DNA from: an uncultured Prevotella sp.
Lineage (GTDB): Bacteria; Bacteroidota; Bacteroidia; Bacteroidales; Bacteroidaceae
DNA length: 64,000 nt
Reading direction: 5' to 3'
Assembly (NCBI GenBank): GCA_945873145.1
Contig: CAMCBZ010000005.1
Location: 40,788 to 104,787 of the forward strand
A program made the position numbers and the translations under genes. Under the pieces are notes generated by a model. That model saw only the letters and a program-made list of their open reading frames with translations, was not told the origin of the DNA and ran no database searches. This document shows, in pieces, positions 48,303-59,172 of this stretch; positions within the stretch are counted from its first letter, which is position 1; each line of letters begins with the position of its first letter.

Positions 48303-51176
48303 TTGTATTCACATTATTCAGAATATCCATTGAGAAGTAAGCCTTTCATTATATTATCGGCAGTGGGTGTCATGGCTGTGGCCATGGCCAGTGGAGCTAT
48401 GCCTTCTCCCGACAAGCGGCTTACCGGCAAGAAGGCTGATACCACGCAGACGGACTCCTCCCGTGTCAAAGGATTGCAGGCAGATGATGCCGCTACCGAC
48501 ACCACGGGCATGGACTCGCTGCAACTCGCTGTCTATCACCATAACAAGGCGGTAGACGACTCGCTACGCCTTGACTCCATCAACCGAAAGAAGAAAAACG
48601 GCATTGACGCCCCCGTCAACTATCAAGCCGACGACTCGCTGGTCTATATGGCCTCCACCAACACCGCCCATCTCTACGGTTCGGCTGAGGTGAAGTACGA
48701 GAATATGGACTTGAAGAGTGACAAGATCAAGCTGAGTCTTGACAGCAGCCTTGTACATGCTACCGGCTCCAAAGACACCACGGCAAAGGACGGTATCAAG
48801 GGTAAGCCGGTCTTTGTCATGGGGCAGGACACTTACGACACCGACACGATGTCGTTTAACTTCAAGACCAAGAAAGGTTTCATCAAACACGTATATACCA
48901 AGCAGGAGGATGGCTTCCTGACCAGTGAGCAGTCGAAGCGCAACGACAATGGCGAGATCTATCTGGCTCACGGACGCTACACCACCTGCGACGCCCCCCA
49001 TCCCGACTTCTATATTGCTTTGTCGCGTGCCAAGGTACGTCCCGGCAAGGATGTGGTCTTTGGTCCGGCTTATTTGGTTGTTGCCGATGTGCCGTTGCCA
49101 TTCGCCATTCCTTACGGCTTCTTCCCCTTCACCAAGAGCTATTCCAGTGGCTTCATCATGCCGACGTATGGTGACGAGAACAGCCGTGGATTCTATCTGC
49201 GCGATGGTGGCTACTATTTTGCCATGAGCGACAAGTGGGATCTGAAGCTCTTGGGCGAGATCTACACCAAAGGCTCGTGGGGCTTCTCGGCAGCCAGCAA
49301 CTATCGGAAACGTTATAAATACAGTGGCTCGTTCCTCTTCAGTTACCAGGACACCAAGACCGGTGACAAGGGCATGCCCGACTTCTCAGAGCAGAAGAGC
49401 TTCAAACTGCAATGGAGCCATCGCCAAGACGCTAAGGCCAACCCTTTCAGCAGCCTTTCGGCAAGCGTCAACTTTGCGTCGTCGAAGTATGAGCGTAACA
49501 ACCTGACGAGTATGTATAATCCGCAGTCGCTCACGCAGTCGACACGTACCTCTTCGGTCAGTTGGAACACTACCTTCTCCAGCATCGGACTGTCGTTGAG
49601 TTCCTCTGCCAACCTCTCGCAGAACATGCGTGACTCGAGTATCGCCATGACGCTGCCCGACCTGAATATCAACATCTCACGCTTCTATCCCTTCCGCCGC
49701 AAGCATCAGGTGGGCGACGAGAAATGGTATGAGAAGATCTCGATGAGCTATACCGGACAGCTCAGCAATTCGATCAACACCAAGGAAGACAAGCTCATGC
49801 ACTCTAATCTTATCAAAGACTGGAAGAACGGCATGCAGCACAATATACCGATCAGCGGCAACTTTACGCTGTTCAACTATATCAACATCTCGCCCTCGTT
49901 TAACTTCACCGACCGTATGTACTCGAGCAAGGTCACCCGCTCGTGGGATCAGGCGAGACAGGAAGAGGTACGGGACACGACTTACGGATTCCACAATGTC
50001 TATAACTGGAACCTGAGTCTCTCGGCCAATACCAAGCTCTATCTGTTTGCCATCCCTAACAGAAAGATCTTCGGCGATAAGATTCAGGCCATCCGCAATG
50101 TCATCACACCGCAGATCTCCTTCAGCTATGCGCCTGATTTCGGTGCTTCGCGCTACGGCTATTATCAGACCTATCAGAAGACAGATGCCGACGGCAACGT
50201 GTCGCTCGTGGAGTATTCACCCTATTCCGACCAGCTCTATTCCGTGCCGGGCAAGGGCAAGACGGGTAGCATCTCGATGGACTTGTCCAACAACCTTGAG
50301 ATGAAAATCAAGAGCGACGAGGACTCGACGGGTTTCAAGAAGATCAGCCTTATTGATGAGCTTGGTGCCAGCATGTCCTACAATATGGCAGCCTCTTATC
50401 ATAAGTGGAGTGATCTGAGCATGCGTCTGAGACTGAAATGGTGGAAGAACTATACTTTCAACATGAATGCGGTCTTCGCCACCTACGCTTATGATCTCGA
50501 CGAAAACGGCAAGCCTTATGTCGGTAACCACACAGAGTGGGGCCGCGGTCGCTTTGGCCGTTTTCAGGGTATGTCGCAGAACATCTCCTATACGCTCACT
50601 CCCGAGAAGATTGTCAAACTCTTCGGCGGTGGCAGCGATGAGGACAAGGACAACAAGAACAAAGACAACAACAACGATGATGACGAGGGCATAGACACCG
50701 ACATCAACAGTAATGTCGATGACGAGATGATCAAGGCGCAGAATGGAGCCAAGAAGAAGAGTGGTGGCGGAAAGGCCAGCACCGACGACGACGGCTATAT
50801 GCGCTTCTCCATGCCCTGGTCCATCACCTTCGGCTATGGCATCACGATGAGGGAGAATACTTCCGGGAAGTTCAACTATAAGACGATGCGCTATCCCTAC
50901 AGCTTCTCTCAGACGCTGAATATGAGCGGTAACCTGCGCATCAGTGACGGATGGAATATCAGCTTCTCCAGTGGTTATGATTTCGACAACCACAAGATGT
51001 CAATGACCACGGCATCGTTGCAGCGTGACCTGCACTGCTTCAACATGAGCTGCTCTGTGGTGCTGGCTCCATACACGAGCTATAACTTCACCTTCCGCTG
51101 CAATGCCGCCACGCTTACCGATGCGCTGAAGTATGACAAGCGGAGCGGTTACAGCAATGCTGTGCAGTGGTATTAA
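48303..51176 (+). CDS. lptD: LPS-assembly protein LptD (Bacteroidales-type)
   Basis: OstA-like N-terminal LYGSAEVKYENMDLKSDKIKL, then VADVPLPFAIPYGFFPFTKSYSSGFIMPTYG and large beta-barrel. Confidence 0.85.
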   Translation: MYSHYSEYPLRSKPFIILSAVGVMAVAMASGAMPSPDKRLTGKKADTTQTDSSRVKGLQADDAATDTTGMDSLQLAVYHHNKAVDDSLRLDSINRKKKNGIDAPVNYQADDSLVYMASTNTAHLYGSAEVKYENMDLKSDKIKLSLDSSLVHATGSKDTTAKDGIKGKPVFVMGQDTYDTDTMSFNFKTKKGFIKHVYTKQEDGFLTSEQSKRNDNGEIYLAHGRYTTCDAPHPDFYIALSRAKVRPGKDVVFGPAYLVVADVPLPFAIPYGFFPFTKSYSSGFIMPTYGDENSRGFYLRDGGYYFAMSDKWDLKLLGEIYTKGSWGFSAASNYRKRYKYSGSFLFSYQDTKTGDKGMPDFSEQKSFKLQWSHRQDAKANPFSSLSASVNFASSKYERNNLTSMYNPQSLTQSTRTSSVSWNTTFSSIGLSLSSSANLSQNMRDSSIAMTLPDLNINISRFYPFRRKHQVGDEKWYEKISMSYTGQLSNSINTKEDKLMHSNLIKDWKNGMQHNIPISGNFTLFNYINISPSFNFTDRMYSSKVTRSWDQARQEEVRDTTYGFHNVYNWNLSLSANTKLYLFAIPNRKIFGDKIQAIRNVITPQISFSYAPDFGASRYGYYQTYQKTDADGNVSLVEYSPYSDQLYSVPGKGKTGSISMDLSNNLEMKIKSDEDSTGFKKISLIDELGASMSYNMAASYHKWSDLSMRLRLKWWKNYTFNMNAVFATYAYDLDENGKPYVGNHTEWGRGRFGRFQGMSQNISYTLTPEKIVKLFGGGSDEDKDNKNKDNNNDDDEGIDTDINSNVDDEMIKAQNGAKKKSGGGKASTDDDGYMRFSMPWSITFGYGITMRENTSGKFNYKTMRYPYSFSQTLNMSGNLRISDGWNISFSSGYDFDNHKMSMTTASLQRDLHCFNMSCSVVLAPYTSYNFTFRCNAATLTDALKYDKRSGYSNAVQWY

Positions 51177-51255
51177 TCCTGTCGTACAGGGTTGTTGTAT
51201 GCCGTGAGGTACAAAAGCAGAACTTTCGTAAAGAACTATTATTGATAAAGAGATT

Positions 51256-52431
51256 ATGAAGAAACAGACACAAGCCATACATGTGCCCTATAAACGGCGC
51301 GACGCTTACGACGCACTCAGTATGCCGGTGTACAATGCAGTAGCCTATGAGTTTGACAATGCTCAGACGATGAGCGATGCCTTCTGCAACCGCATCGACG
51401 CACCGGACTATTCACGTTGTGAGAATCCTACGGTTTCCAACTTTGAGGAACGTGTCAAGGCCCTCACCGGTGCAAAGAATGTCATCGCACTCAACAGCGG
51501 TATGGCTGCTATCAGCAATACGATGATGGCACTTGCGGCACAAGGCAAGAACGTAGTGACATCGAAGCATCTCTTCGGTAACACGTTCTCTTTGCTCATG
51601 TCCACACTTCGCAAGTTTGGTGTGGGCTGCAAACTTGCTGACTTGACTGATCCGGAGGCTGTGGAGGCTGCCGTCAACGAGAATACATGCTGCATCTTTT
51701 TGGAGATCATCACCAATCCTCAGATGGAGGTGGCTGACTTGAGCAAGCTGGCAGAGATCGCCCATGCCCATCACATCCCATTGGTAGCTGACACGACAAC
51801 CATACCCTTCACGATGTTCTCTTCCCATGACTTGGGTGTAGACATCGAGGTGGTGTCCAGTACGAAGTATGTCAGCGGTGGCGCCACATCATTAGGCGGA
51901 CTGGTCATCGACTATGGCACCGCACCCCATTTCGGCGATGTGATGAAAAATGAGATGCTCTTCAATCTGGGTGCTTACATGACGCCGCAGGTGGCTTTCA
52001 TGCAGACCATGGGGCTGGAGACCCTCGACGCACGCTATCGTGTGCAGTCCTCCAACGCTCTGGCCTTAGCCCGCAAACTTCAGACTCTACCTCAGATCAA
52101 GCGTGTCAACTATGTAGGTTTGGAGGATAATCCTTTCCACGAGCTCGCACAGCGGCAGTTCGGCACCACGGCAGGCGCTATGGTGTGCATCGATTTGGAG
52201 TCGAAAGATGCTTGCTTTAGCATGATTGATCATCTGAAACTCATCCACCGTGCCACCAATCTCTTCGACAACCGCACGCTGGCCATCCATCCGGCCAGTA
52301 CGATCTTTGGCCTGTTCCCCGACAAGATGAAAAAGGCGATGGATGTCAACGACACGACGATCCGTCTCTCCATCGGATTGGAGGATGTCGACGATCTCTT
52401 TGAGGATATCAAGCAGGCTTTGGAGGGCTAA
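51256..52431 (+). CDS. Cys/Met-metabolism PLP enzyme (methionine gamma-lyase / O-acetylhomoserine type)
   Basis: YSRCENPTVSNFEERV, ALNSGMAAISN, SSTKYVSGGATSLGG (PLP Lys). Confidence 0.85.
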   Translation: MKKQTQAIHVPYKRRDAYDALSMPVYNAVAYEFDNAQTMSDAFCNRIDAPDYSRCENPTVSNFEERVKALTGAKNVIALNSGMAAISNTMMALAAQGKNVVTSKHLFGNTFSLLMSTLRKFGVGCKLADLTDPEAVEAAVNENTCCIFLEIITNPQMEVADLSKLAEIAHAHHIPLVADTTTIPFTMFSSHDLGVDIEVVSSTKYVSGGATSLGGLVIDYGTAPHFGDVMKNEMLFNLGAYMTPQVAFMQTMGLETLDARYRVQSSNALALARKLQTLPQIKRVNYVGLEDNPFHELAQRQFGTTAGAMVCIDLESKDACFSMIDHLKLIHRATNLFDNRTLAIHPASTIFGLFPDKMKKAMDVNDTTIRLSIGLEDVDDLFEDIKQALEG

Positions 52432-52434
52432 TTA

Positions 52435-53616
52435 TTGGACATGCAATACGATTTTGATACGATCATAGAGCGCCGTGGTTCGGGTGATCTCATGCATGAG
52501 GCACTGAAACCACGCTGGGGACGTGACGACCTGCAACCCTTATGGGTGGCAGATATGGATTTTTCGGTCTGTCCGGAGATTCTCGATGCCTTGCGTCATC
52601 GGTTGGAGCATCCTATTCTCGGCTACACTCTAGAGCCGGAAGATTACTTTCCCGCTATCCACGACTGGGTGCTCTCCCATCATCAGTGGGACATCAAGCG
52701 GGAGTGGCTGTCATTTATTCCCGGCATCGTCAAGGGCATAGGACTGGTCTGCAACATCTTTCTGAAACCCGACGAGAAGGTGATCGTCATGCCGCCGGTC
52801 TATCATCCTTTCTTCCTCACGCCCCGTGGCAATCATCGGGAAGTGGTGTGGAATCCGCTTATCAGACGGGAGGATGGCTACTACGACATGGACTTCGACG
52901 GCCTGGAACGTGTCTGCGACGACAAGTGCCGGTTGCTGATCCTATGCAATCCTCACAATCCGGGTGGCATCTGCTGGACACGTGAGACGCTCAGCCGACT
53001 CGCCGACTTCTGCTATGACCATCATCTGCTGGTCATCTCAGACGAGATCCATTGTGACATGGCACTCTTCGGGCACCGTCATATACCGTTTGCCAGTGTG
53101 TCGGAGAAGGCTGCCAACATCAGCATCACGTTTCAGTCGCCCACGAAGACCTTTAATATCGCTGGCATCATCACCAGCCACGCCATAGTGCCCAACAAGG
53201 AATTGCGTGACCGCTTCTTTGGCTGGCTCAAGGCCAACGAACTGGACGAGGCGCATATCTTTGCCCATATTGCCACGATAGCCGCCTTCCGCAAGGGAGA
53301 GGAGTGGCGTCGGCAGATGCTGGCTTATGTCGAGGATAACATCCGCTTCGTGGAAGATTATTGTCGGGAGCACATTCCTGGCATTCGTCCTTTACGTCCA
53401 CAGGCTTCGTTCCTGGTATGGCTCGACTGCCGTGACCTTCATCTCAGCCACGAGTCGTTGCTCGACCTTTTTATCGACAAAGCCCATCTGGCACTCAACG
53501 ACGGTGAGATGTTTGGCCCTGGTGGGGAAGGCTTCATGCGACTCAATGTAGGTTCACCGCGAGAATATATCCGTCAGGCTTTGGAGAAACTTGCCAAGGC
53601 GGTAAAAGCTCTGTAG
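52435..53616 (+). CDS. MalY/PatB-type cystathionine beta-lyase aminotransferase
   Basis: LWVADMDF, CNPHNPGG, SDEIHCDM, SPTKTFNIAG motifs. Confidence 0.9.
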   Translation: MDMQYDFDTIIERRGSGDLMHEALKPRWGRDDLQPLWVADMDFSVCPEILDALRHRLEHPILGYTLEPEDYFPAIHDWVLSHHQWDIKREWLSFIPGIVKGIGLVCNIFLKPDEKVIVMPPVYHPFFLTPRGNHREVVWNPLIRREDGYYDMDFDGLERVCDDKCRLLILCNPHNPGGICWTRETLSRLADFCYDHHLLVISDEIHCDMALFGHRHIPFASVSEKAANISITFQSPTKTFNIAGIITSHAIVPNKELRDRFFGWLKANELDEAHIFAHIATIAAFRKGEEWRRQMLAYVEDNIRFVEDYCREHIPGIRPLRPQASFLVWLDCRDLHLSHESLLDLFIDKAHLALNDGEMFGPGGEGFMRLNVGSPREYIRQALEKLAKAVKAL

Positions 53617-53670
53617 GGATACACCTTATTATATATGGGGCTGTCAAGGTCAGCTTCCTTACATACAACA

Positions 53671-53704
53671 AAAAAAGGGAACTCAGTGAAGAGTTTCCTT
53701 TTTT
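53671..53704. terminator. Bidirectional terminator
   Basis: aaaaaagggaactc-agtgaa-gagtttcctttttt. Confidence 0.75.
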
Positions 53705-53768
53705 GTGCTTTTATGTTTTAGAGCTTTTATGCGTTAGAGCTATCATGCTTCAATGCTTTAGCGTTTTA
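53703..53768. repeat. Intergenic word array, family H (GCTTTTATGTTTTAGA / GCTTTTATGCGTTAGA / GCTTCAATGCTTTAGC)
   Basis: Four drifting words of gcttt(t)atg(c/t)(g/t)ttag type, running into the stop codon of the next gene. Confidence 0.7.
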
Positions 53769-56720
53769 GAATCCACCGAAGCCGCCGCCACGTGGAGGTC
53801 TGCCACCACCGAAGCCACCCATTGGCGGACGTCCTCCACGACCAGGACCCATACCTGGACCACGATGGCCGTCACCGGGTCCCATGCCCTTGCCGCCGAA
53901 GAGGTTGAGACGATAGTTGACGTGGAGCATCACATAGCTGTTGATGCTGTTATACTCCGTGTTGCTGCTCTGCATGGCCGTGAGGGTGCGTGAGAGGTTG
54001 CTTTGATTGTGGAGAATGTCGTAGAACTGCAACATGACTGTCAGAGGCTTACCACGCAGGAAGCTCTGTGAGAGTTGTGCATTCCATACCAGCTCGTTGG
54101 TGTTGAGCGAAGGATCGCTGTAGCCTCGGCGGCTGTTCTCGTGGAGATCAGTAGCGAGCGACATGCCCCAAGGCAGAGAGATGTTGACGTTGGCACCATA
54201 GGCAAACTGCCAAGTGTCGAGGTTGGCGGTGGACTGAAGCTCATTGCGAGAGTGGCGATAGGAGAGCTGCCCGTCGAGCTCCACCTCCAGCCAACTGTTG
54301 CGGTAGCTGCCCGAGAGACGCTCCCAAAGGTTGAGATCCTTGGTAGTGCTCTTCTGTGAGTCAGAGGTGCTGTTGAGCGTCACATAGCCCACGTTGTTGG
54401 CATAGCTCATGTTGGTGAACGTGTTGATATTCCAGATACCGGCTGAGTCGAGCGGCGTGTTGAACATAAAGGCACCGTTCATATTCCAGTCGCCATTGAT
54501 GTTTTCCGGTCGTGTGGTGCGTCCACCTGTCTTTTCGTCGTAGGTCACCTTAGAGCTGATGGAATTGTTTGTGGTGGAGAATCCCAGGTGTGCCATCATA
54601 GCGCGTTGTGTCTTCTCCCAGTAGTTGTTGTAGAAGAACCGGAAGTTCTGCGTGAACGACGGTTTCAGTCCCGGGTTACCTTTCTGAATGTTGAGGGGGT
54701 CAGAGTCGTCGGTGATGTCGAGGAGCTGCGAGATGCTGGGCTGCGTGGTGTTGGCGCGGTAGTTGATGCGCAGGTTGCTGACCTTGCTGAAGCGGTAGCG
54801 GAAGTCGAAGGTCGGCGAGACGTTGAAGACATTGCGTGTGGTGTCGACACTGATGCCTTGGTAGTCCTGGATATAGTGCGACTTTTGTGGCTGTGCCATC
54901 ACACCGGCGTTGAGTTGCCATTTGGTGCGTATCATGCGCAGCATGAGCTCCACGATATGTGTGTAGTTCTTATACTCAGAGTAGCGGCTCAGGTTAGAGT
55001 CGAGATAATCGGTGTAGGGGTTGGCGAGACGGTCGAGATAGTTGTCCCATGAGCGGTAGGCGGGATTGATACCCGAGAAGAAGTCTTCACCGAGATTGGA
55101 GAAGTCATAGGTGGAGCGGTCGCTCTTGCTGTAGCTGTATTTAAAGCGGTAGCGTAACTGCAGGAAGGCACCACGCCACAGCGGCTCGCTGTAGGTAGCC
55201 TGCAAGGTGTAGCCGTAGTTTTTTGTCGGCGTGACGCTATAGCGGTTGGTCTGATAGGTAGAGTCCTGTCCCAGCGCGTTTTGAATCTGATAGAGATGCA
55301 CGTTGCTGGTGGAGAGATTCTTGCCATCGTTGTCGGAGTAGTTGGCGTCGGCACGCAGCGTGATGTTTCGCCCACGGCTGTTGAGACGACGGTTGTATTG
55401 CAGTTCAGCGCCGAGGCTCTTGTTGCGGGAATAGCTCATGGAGGTGTTGCGACGGCTGTTGACGAGCTGTCCATTCTCGTCGAGAGTCTTCAAGCCATCT
55501 TCTGAGAGCGGATCCACCACATATTTAAATGGATCATCGTTGAAGGATGCCGAGTTGTTGTTGCCCAGACCGTCGCTGGTGGAGTAGGAGGCAGTGGGTC
55601 GGAACATGATATTGGTCATCGTGTCGGGTGTCCATTCGATGCGTGCCTGCCCATTCCAACTGTTCGAGCGTGAATAGTTTTGGTTGAGGCTGTTGGAGAA
55701 GGAAGCCGACTTGCTGACGAAGTTCTCACTGGAGTTCTTCGAGTAGATGTCGCCGTCGCTGTGGTTCCATCTGACGCTACCGTCGACTTTGATGACGTTT
55801 TTCTTCTCATAGTTGACATTCACGCCCCCCATCTTTGAGGCGTTGAGTCCGTTGCGGTTTCTGCTGAAGCCGCCACGTCCGCCGAATCCCATGTCGTTGA
55901 CATTGTTGGCGTTGCCCATAGCAAAGACGCGGGTTTCCTTGTTAAACCATCCGCCGAAGGCTCTCTCGGCATAGCGGTCTTTGGTACCTACACCGAGATC
56001 GACGTTAGCCATGGTACCCTGGCCCATGCCCGCCTTGGTGCCGAAGTCGAGCACTGTCTGCTCGTCACCGTCGTCGATACCGGTGACGCGTGCCAGGTCA
56101 CTCTTCTGGTCGTAGGCCTTCACCTTGTCGATGATGCTTGTCGGGATATTCTTCATAGCCGTCTTGGTGTCGCCGGTCATAAACTCCTTACCGTCGAGCA
56201 TGATCTTTTTCACCTCTTTGCCGTTGATGGTGATCTTGCCGTCGTCGCTCACCTGAGCACCGGGCAGTCGCTTGACGAGTTCCTCGATGGTGGAGCCTTC
56301 GGGAGTGCGGTAGGCAGCGCTGTTATATACAAAGGTGTCCTCCTTGAGCGTCACCTTCAGGGCCTGCGCCGTCACCTGCGCCTCTTTGAGCATCACGGCA
56401 TCGGAGTGGATGACGATGTTGCCCAAGGCTAAGTCGTGCTCAGCCTCCATCTGCAGACGCTTGATGGCGGTGACATAGCCAATGCTCGAGATTTTCAGCA
56501 GGTATTTGCCGGGAGCAGGTGTCTGAATGACGAACTTACCGCTGTCGTTGCTCACCGAGCCGGAGACAAAGGCTGAGTCGGCTTTGAGCAGCTGAACGGT
56601 GACCATAGGTACGGGCTCTTTGGAGTCGCGGTCGATGAGCGTACCGGTGATCTTCTGTTGCGCTGTCGCTGATGCTATCGTCATCATCAATAGCAAAGCG
56701 AGGAGTAATGCTTTCTTCAT
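53766..56720 (-). CDS. TonB-dependent-receptor-like outer-membrane beta-barrel protein with CarboxypepD_reg N-terminus and Gly/Pro-rich C-terminal tail
   Basis: Signal peptide; ITGTLIDRDSKEPVPMVTVQLL; EELVKRLPGAQVSDDGKITINGKEVKKIMLDGKEF plug; tail GPGDGHRGPGMGPGRGGRPPMGGFGGGRPPRGGGFGGF. Confidence 0.85.
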   Translation of the reverse strand: MKKALLLALLLMMTIASATAQQKITGTLIDRDSKEPVPMVTVQLLKADSAFVSGSVSNDSGKFVIQTPAPGKYLLKISSIGYVTAIKRLQMEAEHDLALGNIVIHSDAVMLKEAQVTAQALKVTLKEDTFVYNSAAYRTPEGSTIEELVKRLPGAQVSDDGKITINGKEVKKIMLDGKEFMTGDTKTAMKNIPTSIIDKVKAYDQKSDLARVTGIDDGDEQTVLDFGTKAGMGQGTMANVDLGVGTKDRYAERAFGGWFNKETRVFAMGNANNVNDMGFGGRGGFSRNRNGLNASKMGGVNVNYEKKNVIKVDGSVRWNHSDGDIYSKNSSENFVSKSASFSNSLNQNYSRSNSWNGQARIEWTPDTMTNIMFRPTASYSTSDGLGNNNSASFNDDPFKYVVDPLSEDGLKTLDENGQLVNSRRNTSMSYSRNKSLGAELQYNRRLNSRGRNITLRADANYSDNDGKNLSTSNVHLYQIQNALGQDSTYQTNRYSVTPTKNYGYTLQATYSEPLWRGAFLQLRYRFKYSYSKSDRSTYDFSNLGEDFFSGINPAYRSWDNYLDRLANPYTDYLDSNLSRYSEYKNYTHIVELMLRMIRTKWQLNAGVMAQPQKSHYIQDYQGISVDTTRNVFNVSPTFDFRYRFSKVSNLRINYRANTTQPSISQLLDITDDSDPLNIQKGNPGLKPSFTQNFRFFYNNYWEKTQRAMMAHLGFSTTNNSISSKVTYDEKTGGRTTRPENINGDWNMNGAFMFNTPLDSAGIWNINTFTNMSYANNVGYVTLNSTSDSQKSTTKDLNLWERLSGSYRNSWLEVELDGQLSYRHSRNELQSTANLDTWQFAYGANVNISLPWGMSLATDLHENSRRGYSDPSLNTNELVWNAQLSQSFLRGKPLTVMLQFYDILHNQSNLSRTLTAMQSSNTEYNSINSYVMLHVNYRLNLFGGKGMGPGDGHRGPGMGPGRGGRPPMGGFGGGRPPRGGGFGGF

Positions 56721-56865
56721 ATCTGATATTGAAAATTCTATTCTGAATACGGAATGATTTGTTTGTTGTGAAAACACTTATATGACGTAAACGTCTGCTG
56801 AAAGTTTAATCGACATCCGTTCTTAGTGGCGTATTTCTCATCTTTAACTCTAATTAATACGCTGA

Positions 56866-56881
56866 GGTAACAATTGTTACC
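56866..56881. promoter_or_regulatory. Perfect 16-bp palindrome GGTAACAATTGTTACC, candidate CRP/FNR-family (HcpR-like) operator
   Basis: Palindrome followed by TAACTTTG box at 56903-56910, upstream of hemerythrin/hcp block. Confidence 0.65.
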
Positions 56882-56941
56882 GGCGCTCCTTTTCTATCTT
56901 CCTAACTTTGCACCCGTCAATCATTAATCAGACAGAACAAG

Positions 56942-57484
56942 ATGGAAGATAAAAGCAGATACAATTTCAACGAGTGGCCTCTGGACCTCCTCGTAGACTA
57001 TGTGCTCAAGGTGCATCATCGTGGGGTGAGAGAGAATGGCCCCGACACGCTGCGCCTTATTAATAAGGTGATGATGGAGAATCTCGTGCTCGATGAGGTG
57101 GAGCAGCTCTTCGGTCAGTCCCTCTCTGACCTCGACACGCATCTGATGAAGGAGGAGCGGGTGCTCTTCCCCTATATCCTTGACCTCTACGAAGCCGTGC
57201 GCAGCGGACAACCCATTGCTCCGATGCACTGCGGTACGGTGCGCAACCCCATCAGCGTGATGATGTCGGACCACGATGCCGAGTTGCAGCGCCATGAACG
57301 CATCGCCACACTGCTCAACGACTATCGGGCTCCGGCCGACGCATCGGAAGACTATAAGGAGTTGATGCGCCAGCTCAGCGAGTTCCGTGAGAACCTCAAG
57401 GAGCACACCCATGTCGAGAATGACATCATCTTCCCCAAAGCCATTGAGATGGAAGCATCGCGCTTTGACGGACAGAATTTGTAA
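56942..57484 (+). CDS. Hemerythrin-like protein (RIC/YtfE-type Fe-S repair candidate)
   Basis: VHHRGVRENGP, DLDTHLMKEERVLFPY, SDHDAELQRHE, HTHVENDIIFP. Confidence 0.85.
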   Translation: MEDKSRYNFNEWPLDLLVDYVLKVHHRGVRENGPDTLRLINKVMMENLVLDEVEQLFGQSLSDLDTHLMKEERVLFPYILDLYEAVRSGQPIAPMHCGTVRNPISVMMSDHDAELQRHERIATLLNDYRAPADASEDYKELMRQLSEFRENLKEHTHVENDIIFPKAIEMEASRFDGQNL

Positions 57485-57528
57485 CCAATCATTAGAAAAT
57501 AAATATAACTTATAATCAGAAGAAAGAT

Positions 57529-59172
57529 ATGATGTTTTGCTATCAATGTCAAGAGACCGCTAAGGGCACAGGCTGCACCGTGAGCGGCGTATGTGGTAAG
57601 AAACCCGAGACAAGCCGCTGGATGGACTTGTTGCTGAGTGTGACACGTGGTGTAGGTACCATCTATCACGCACTGTTGCAGCAGGGACAGAGTGACGACA
57701 CCACAGTGGATGACTTCATCGTGGATGCCCTCTTCGCCACCATCACCAATGCCAACTTCGACGACAGCGCACTGCTGCAGAAAGTCGACAAGGGTATCGC
57801 TCTGAAGAAACAGCTGCTGGCCAAGGCTGCCGAGCTCGGAGTGACACTGCCCGACTATCATGAAGTAGAGTGGGGCGGCGAGAAGAGCGACTACGAGGCT
57901 GAGGGCGACCGCGAGACGGTGCTGCGCACTGCCAACGAGGACATCCGCTCGCTCAAGGAAACCATCGTGCTCGGTCTCAAGGGTATGGCTGCTTATTACG
58001 AGCATGCCGCACGTCTGGGACAGCGCGACGAGGCTATCGCCGGCTTCATGGCTGAGGCTTTGGCGGGTATCACCAATCCTGACGCTACTGCCGATGGTCT
58101 GCTGCAGTTGCTTCTCACTACTGGCAAATATGGTGTTGATGTGATGGCTTTGCTTGACAAGGCAAACACAGGAGCTTACGGTAAGCCTGAGATCACCAAG
58201 GTGAACATTGGCGTAGGCAAGCGTCCGGGTATCCTCATCAGTGGTCACGATCTCCACGATATTGCTGACCTCCTGGAGCAGACCGAGGGCACGGGTATCG
58301 ATGTCTATACCCACGGTGAGATGCTGCCGGCACACTACTATCCCGAGCTGAAGAAATACAAGCACCTCGTGGGTAACTACGGTAATGCTTGGTGGAAGCA
58401 GAAAGAGGAGTTCGCTCACTTCAACGGGCCTATCGTCTTCACCACCAACTGTATCGTGCCGCCGTCACCGAAGGCTAACTATGCAGGTCGTGTGTTCACA
58501 GCCAACTCTACGGGCTTCCCAGGATGGAAGCATATCGCTACACGTCCTGATGGCCATAAGGACTTCTCTGAGGTCATCGAGATGGCACGCCAGTGTCAGG
58601 CTCCTGAGGAGATCGAGCATGGTGAGATTGTCGGCGGCTTCGCTCACGACCAGGTGTTCGCTCTTGCTGACAAGATCGTAGAGGCTGTCAAGAGTGGCGC
58701 TATCCGCAAGTTCGTGGTGATGAGTGGTTGCGATGGCCGTATGAAGAGCCGTAACTATTATGCTGACTTTGCCCAGGCTCTGCCTAAGGATGTGGTCATC
58801 CTCACCTCAGGCTGCGCTAAGTATAAATACAACAAGCTCAACCTCGGCGACATCAACGGCATCCCTCGTGTGCTCGATGCCGGACAGTGCAACGACAGCT
58901 ATTCGTGGGCTGTGGTAGCTTTGAAGCTCAAAGAGATCTTCGGTGCTGCTGATGTCAACGAGTTGCCGATAGCCTTCAACATTGCCTGGTATGAGCAGAA
59001 GGCAGTCATCGTGCTCCTCGCTTTGCTGAGCCTTGGGGTGAAGAATATCCATATCGGTCCTACGCTTCCCGCCTTTGTCTCTCCCGGTGTGCTGAAGGTG
59101 CTTCAGGATAGCTTCGGCCTCGGTACCATCTCTACCGTTGACGAGGATATCAAGACAATGATTAATGCGTAA
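57529..59172 (+). CDS. hcp: Hydroxylamine reductase / hybrid cluster protein
   Basis: [27 protein letters not shown] Cys motif, [41 protein letters not shown]. Confidence 0.96.
   Translation: MMFCYQCQETAKGTGCTVSGVCGKKPETSRWMDLLLSVTRGVGTIYHALLQQGQSDDTTVDDFIVDALFATITNANFDDSALLQKVDKGIALKKQLLAKAAELGVTLPDYHEVEWGGEKSDYEAEGDRETVLRTANEDIRSLKETIVLGLKGMAAYYEHAARLGQRDEAIAGFMAEALAGITNPDATADGLLQLLLTTGKYGVDVMALLDKANTGAYGKPEITKVNIGVGKRPGILISGHDLHDIADLLEQTEGTGIDVYTHGEMLPAHYYPELKKYKHLVGNYGNAWWKQKEEFAHFNGPIVFTTNCIVPPSPKANYAGRVFTANSTGFPGWKHIATRPDGHKDFSEVIEMARQCQAPEEIEHGEIVGGFAHDQVFALADKIVEAVKSGAIRKFVVMSGCDGRMKSRNYYADFAQALPKDVVILTSGCAKYKYNKLNLGDINGIPRVLDAGQCNDSYSWAVVALKLKEIFGAADVNELPIAFNIAWYEQKAVIVLLALLSLGVKNIHIGPTLPAFVSPGVLKVLQDSFGLGTISTVDEDIKTMINA

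Noticed and set aside
51177-51255. SAM-type riboswitch ahead of the methionine gamma-lyase-like gene
   Set aside because: The gap is under 80 bp and shows no recognisable riboswitch core
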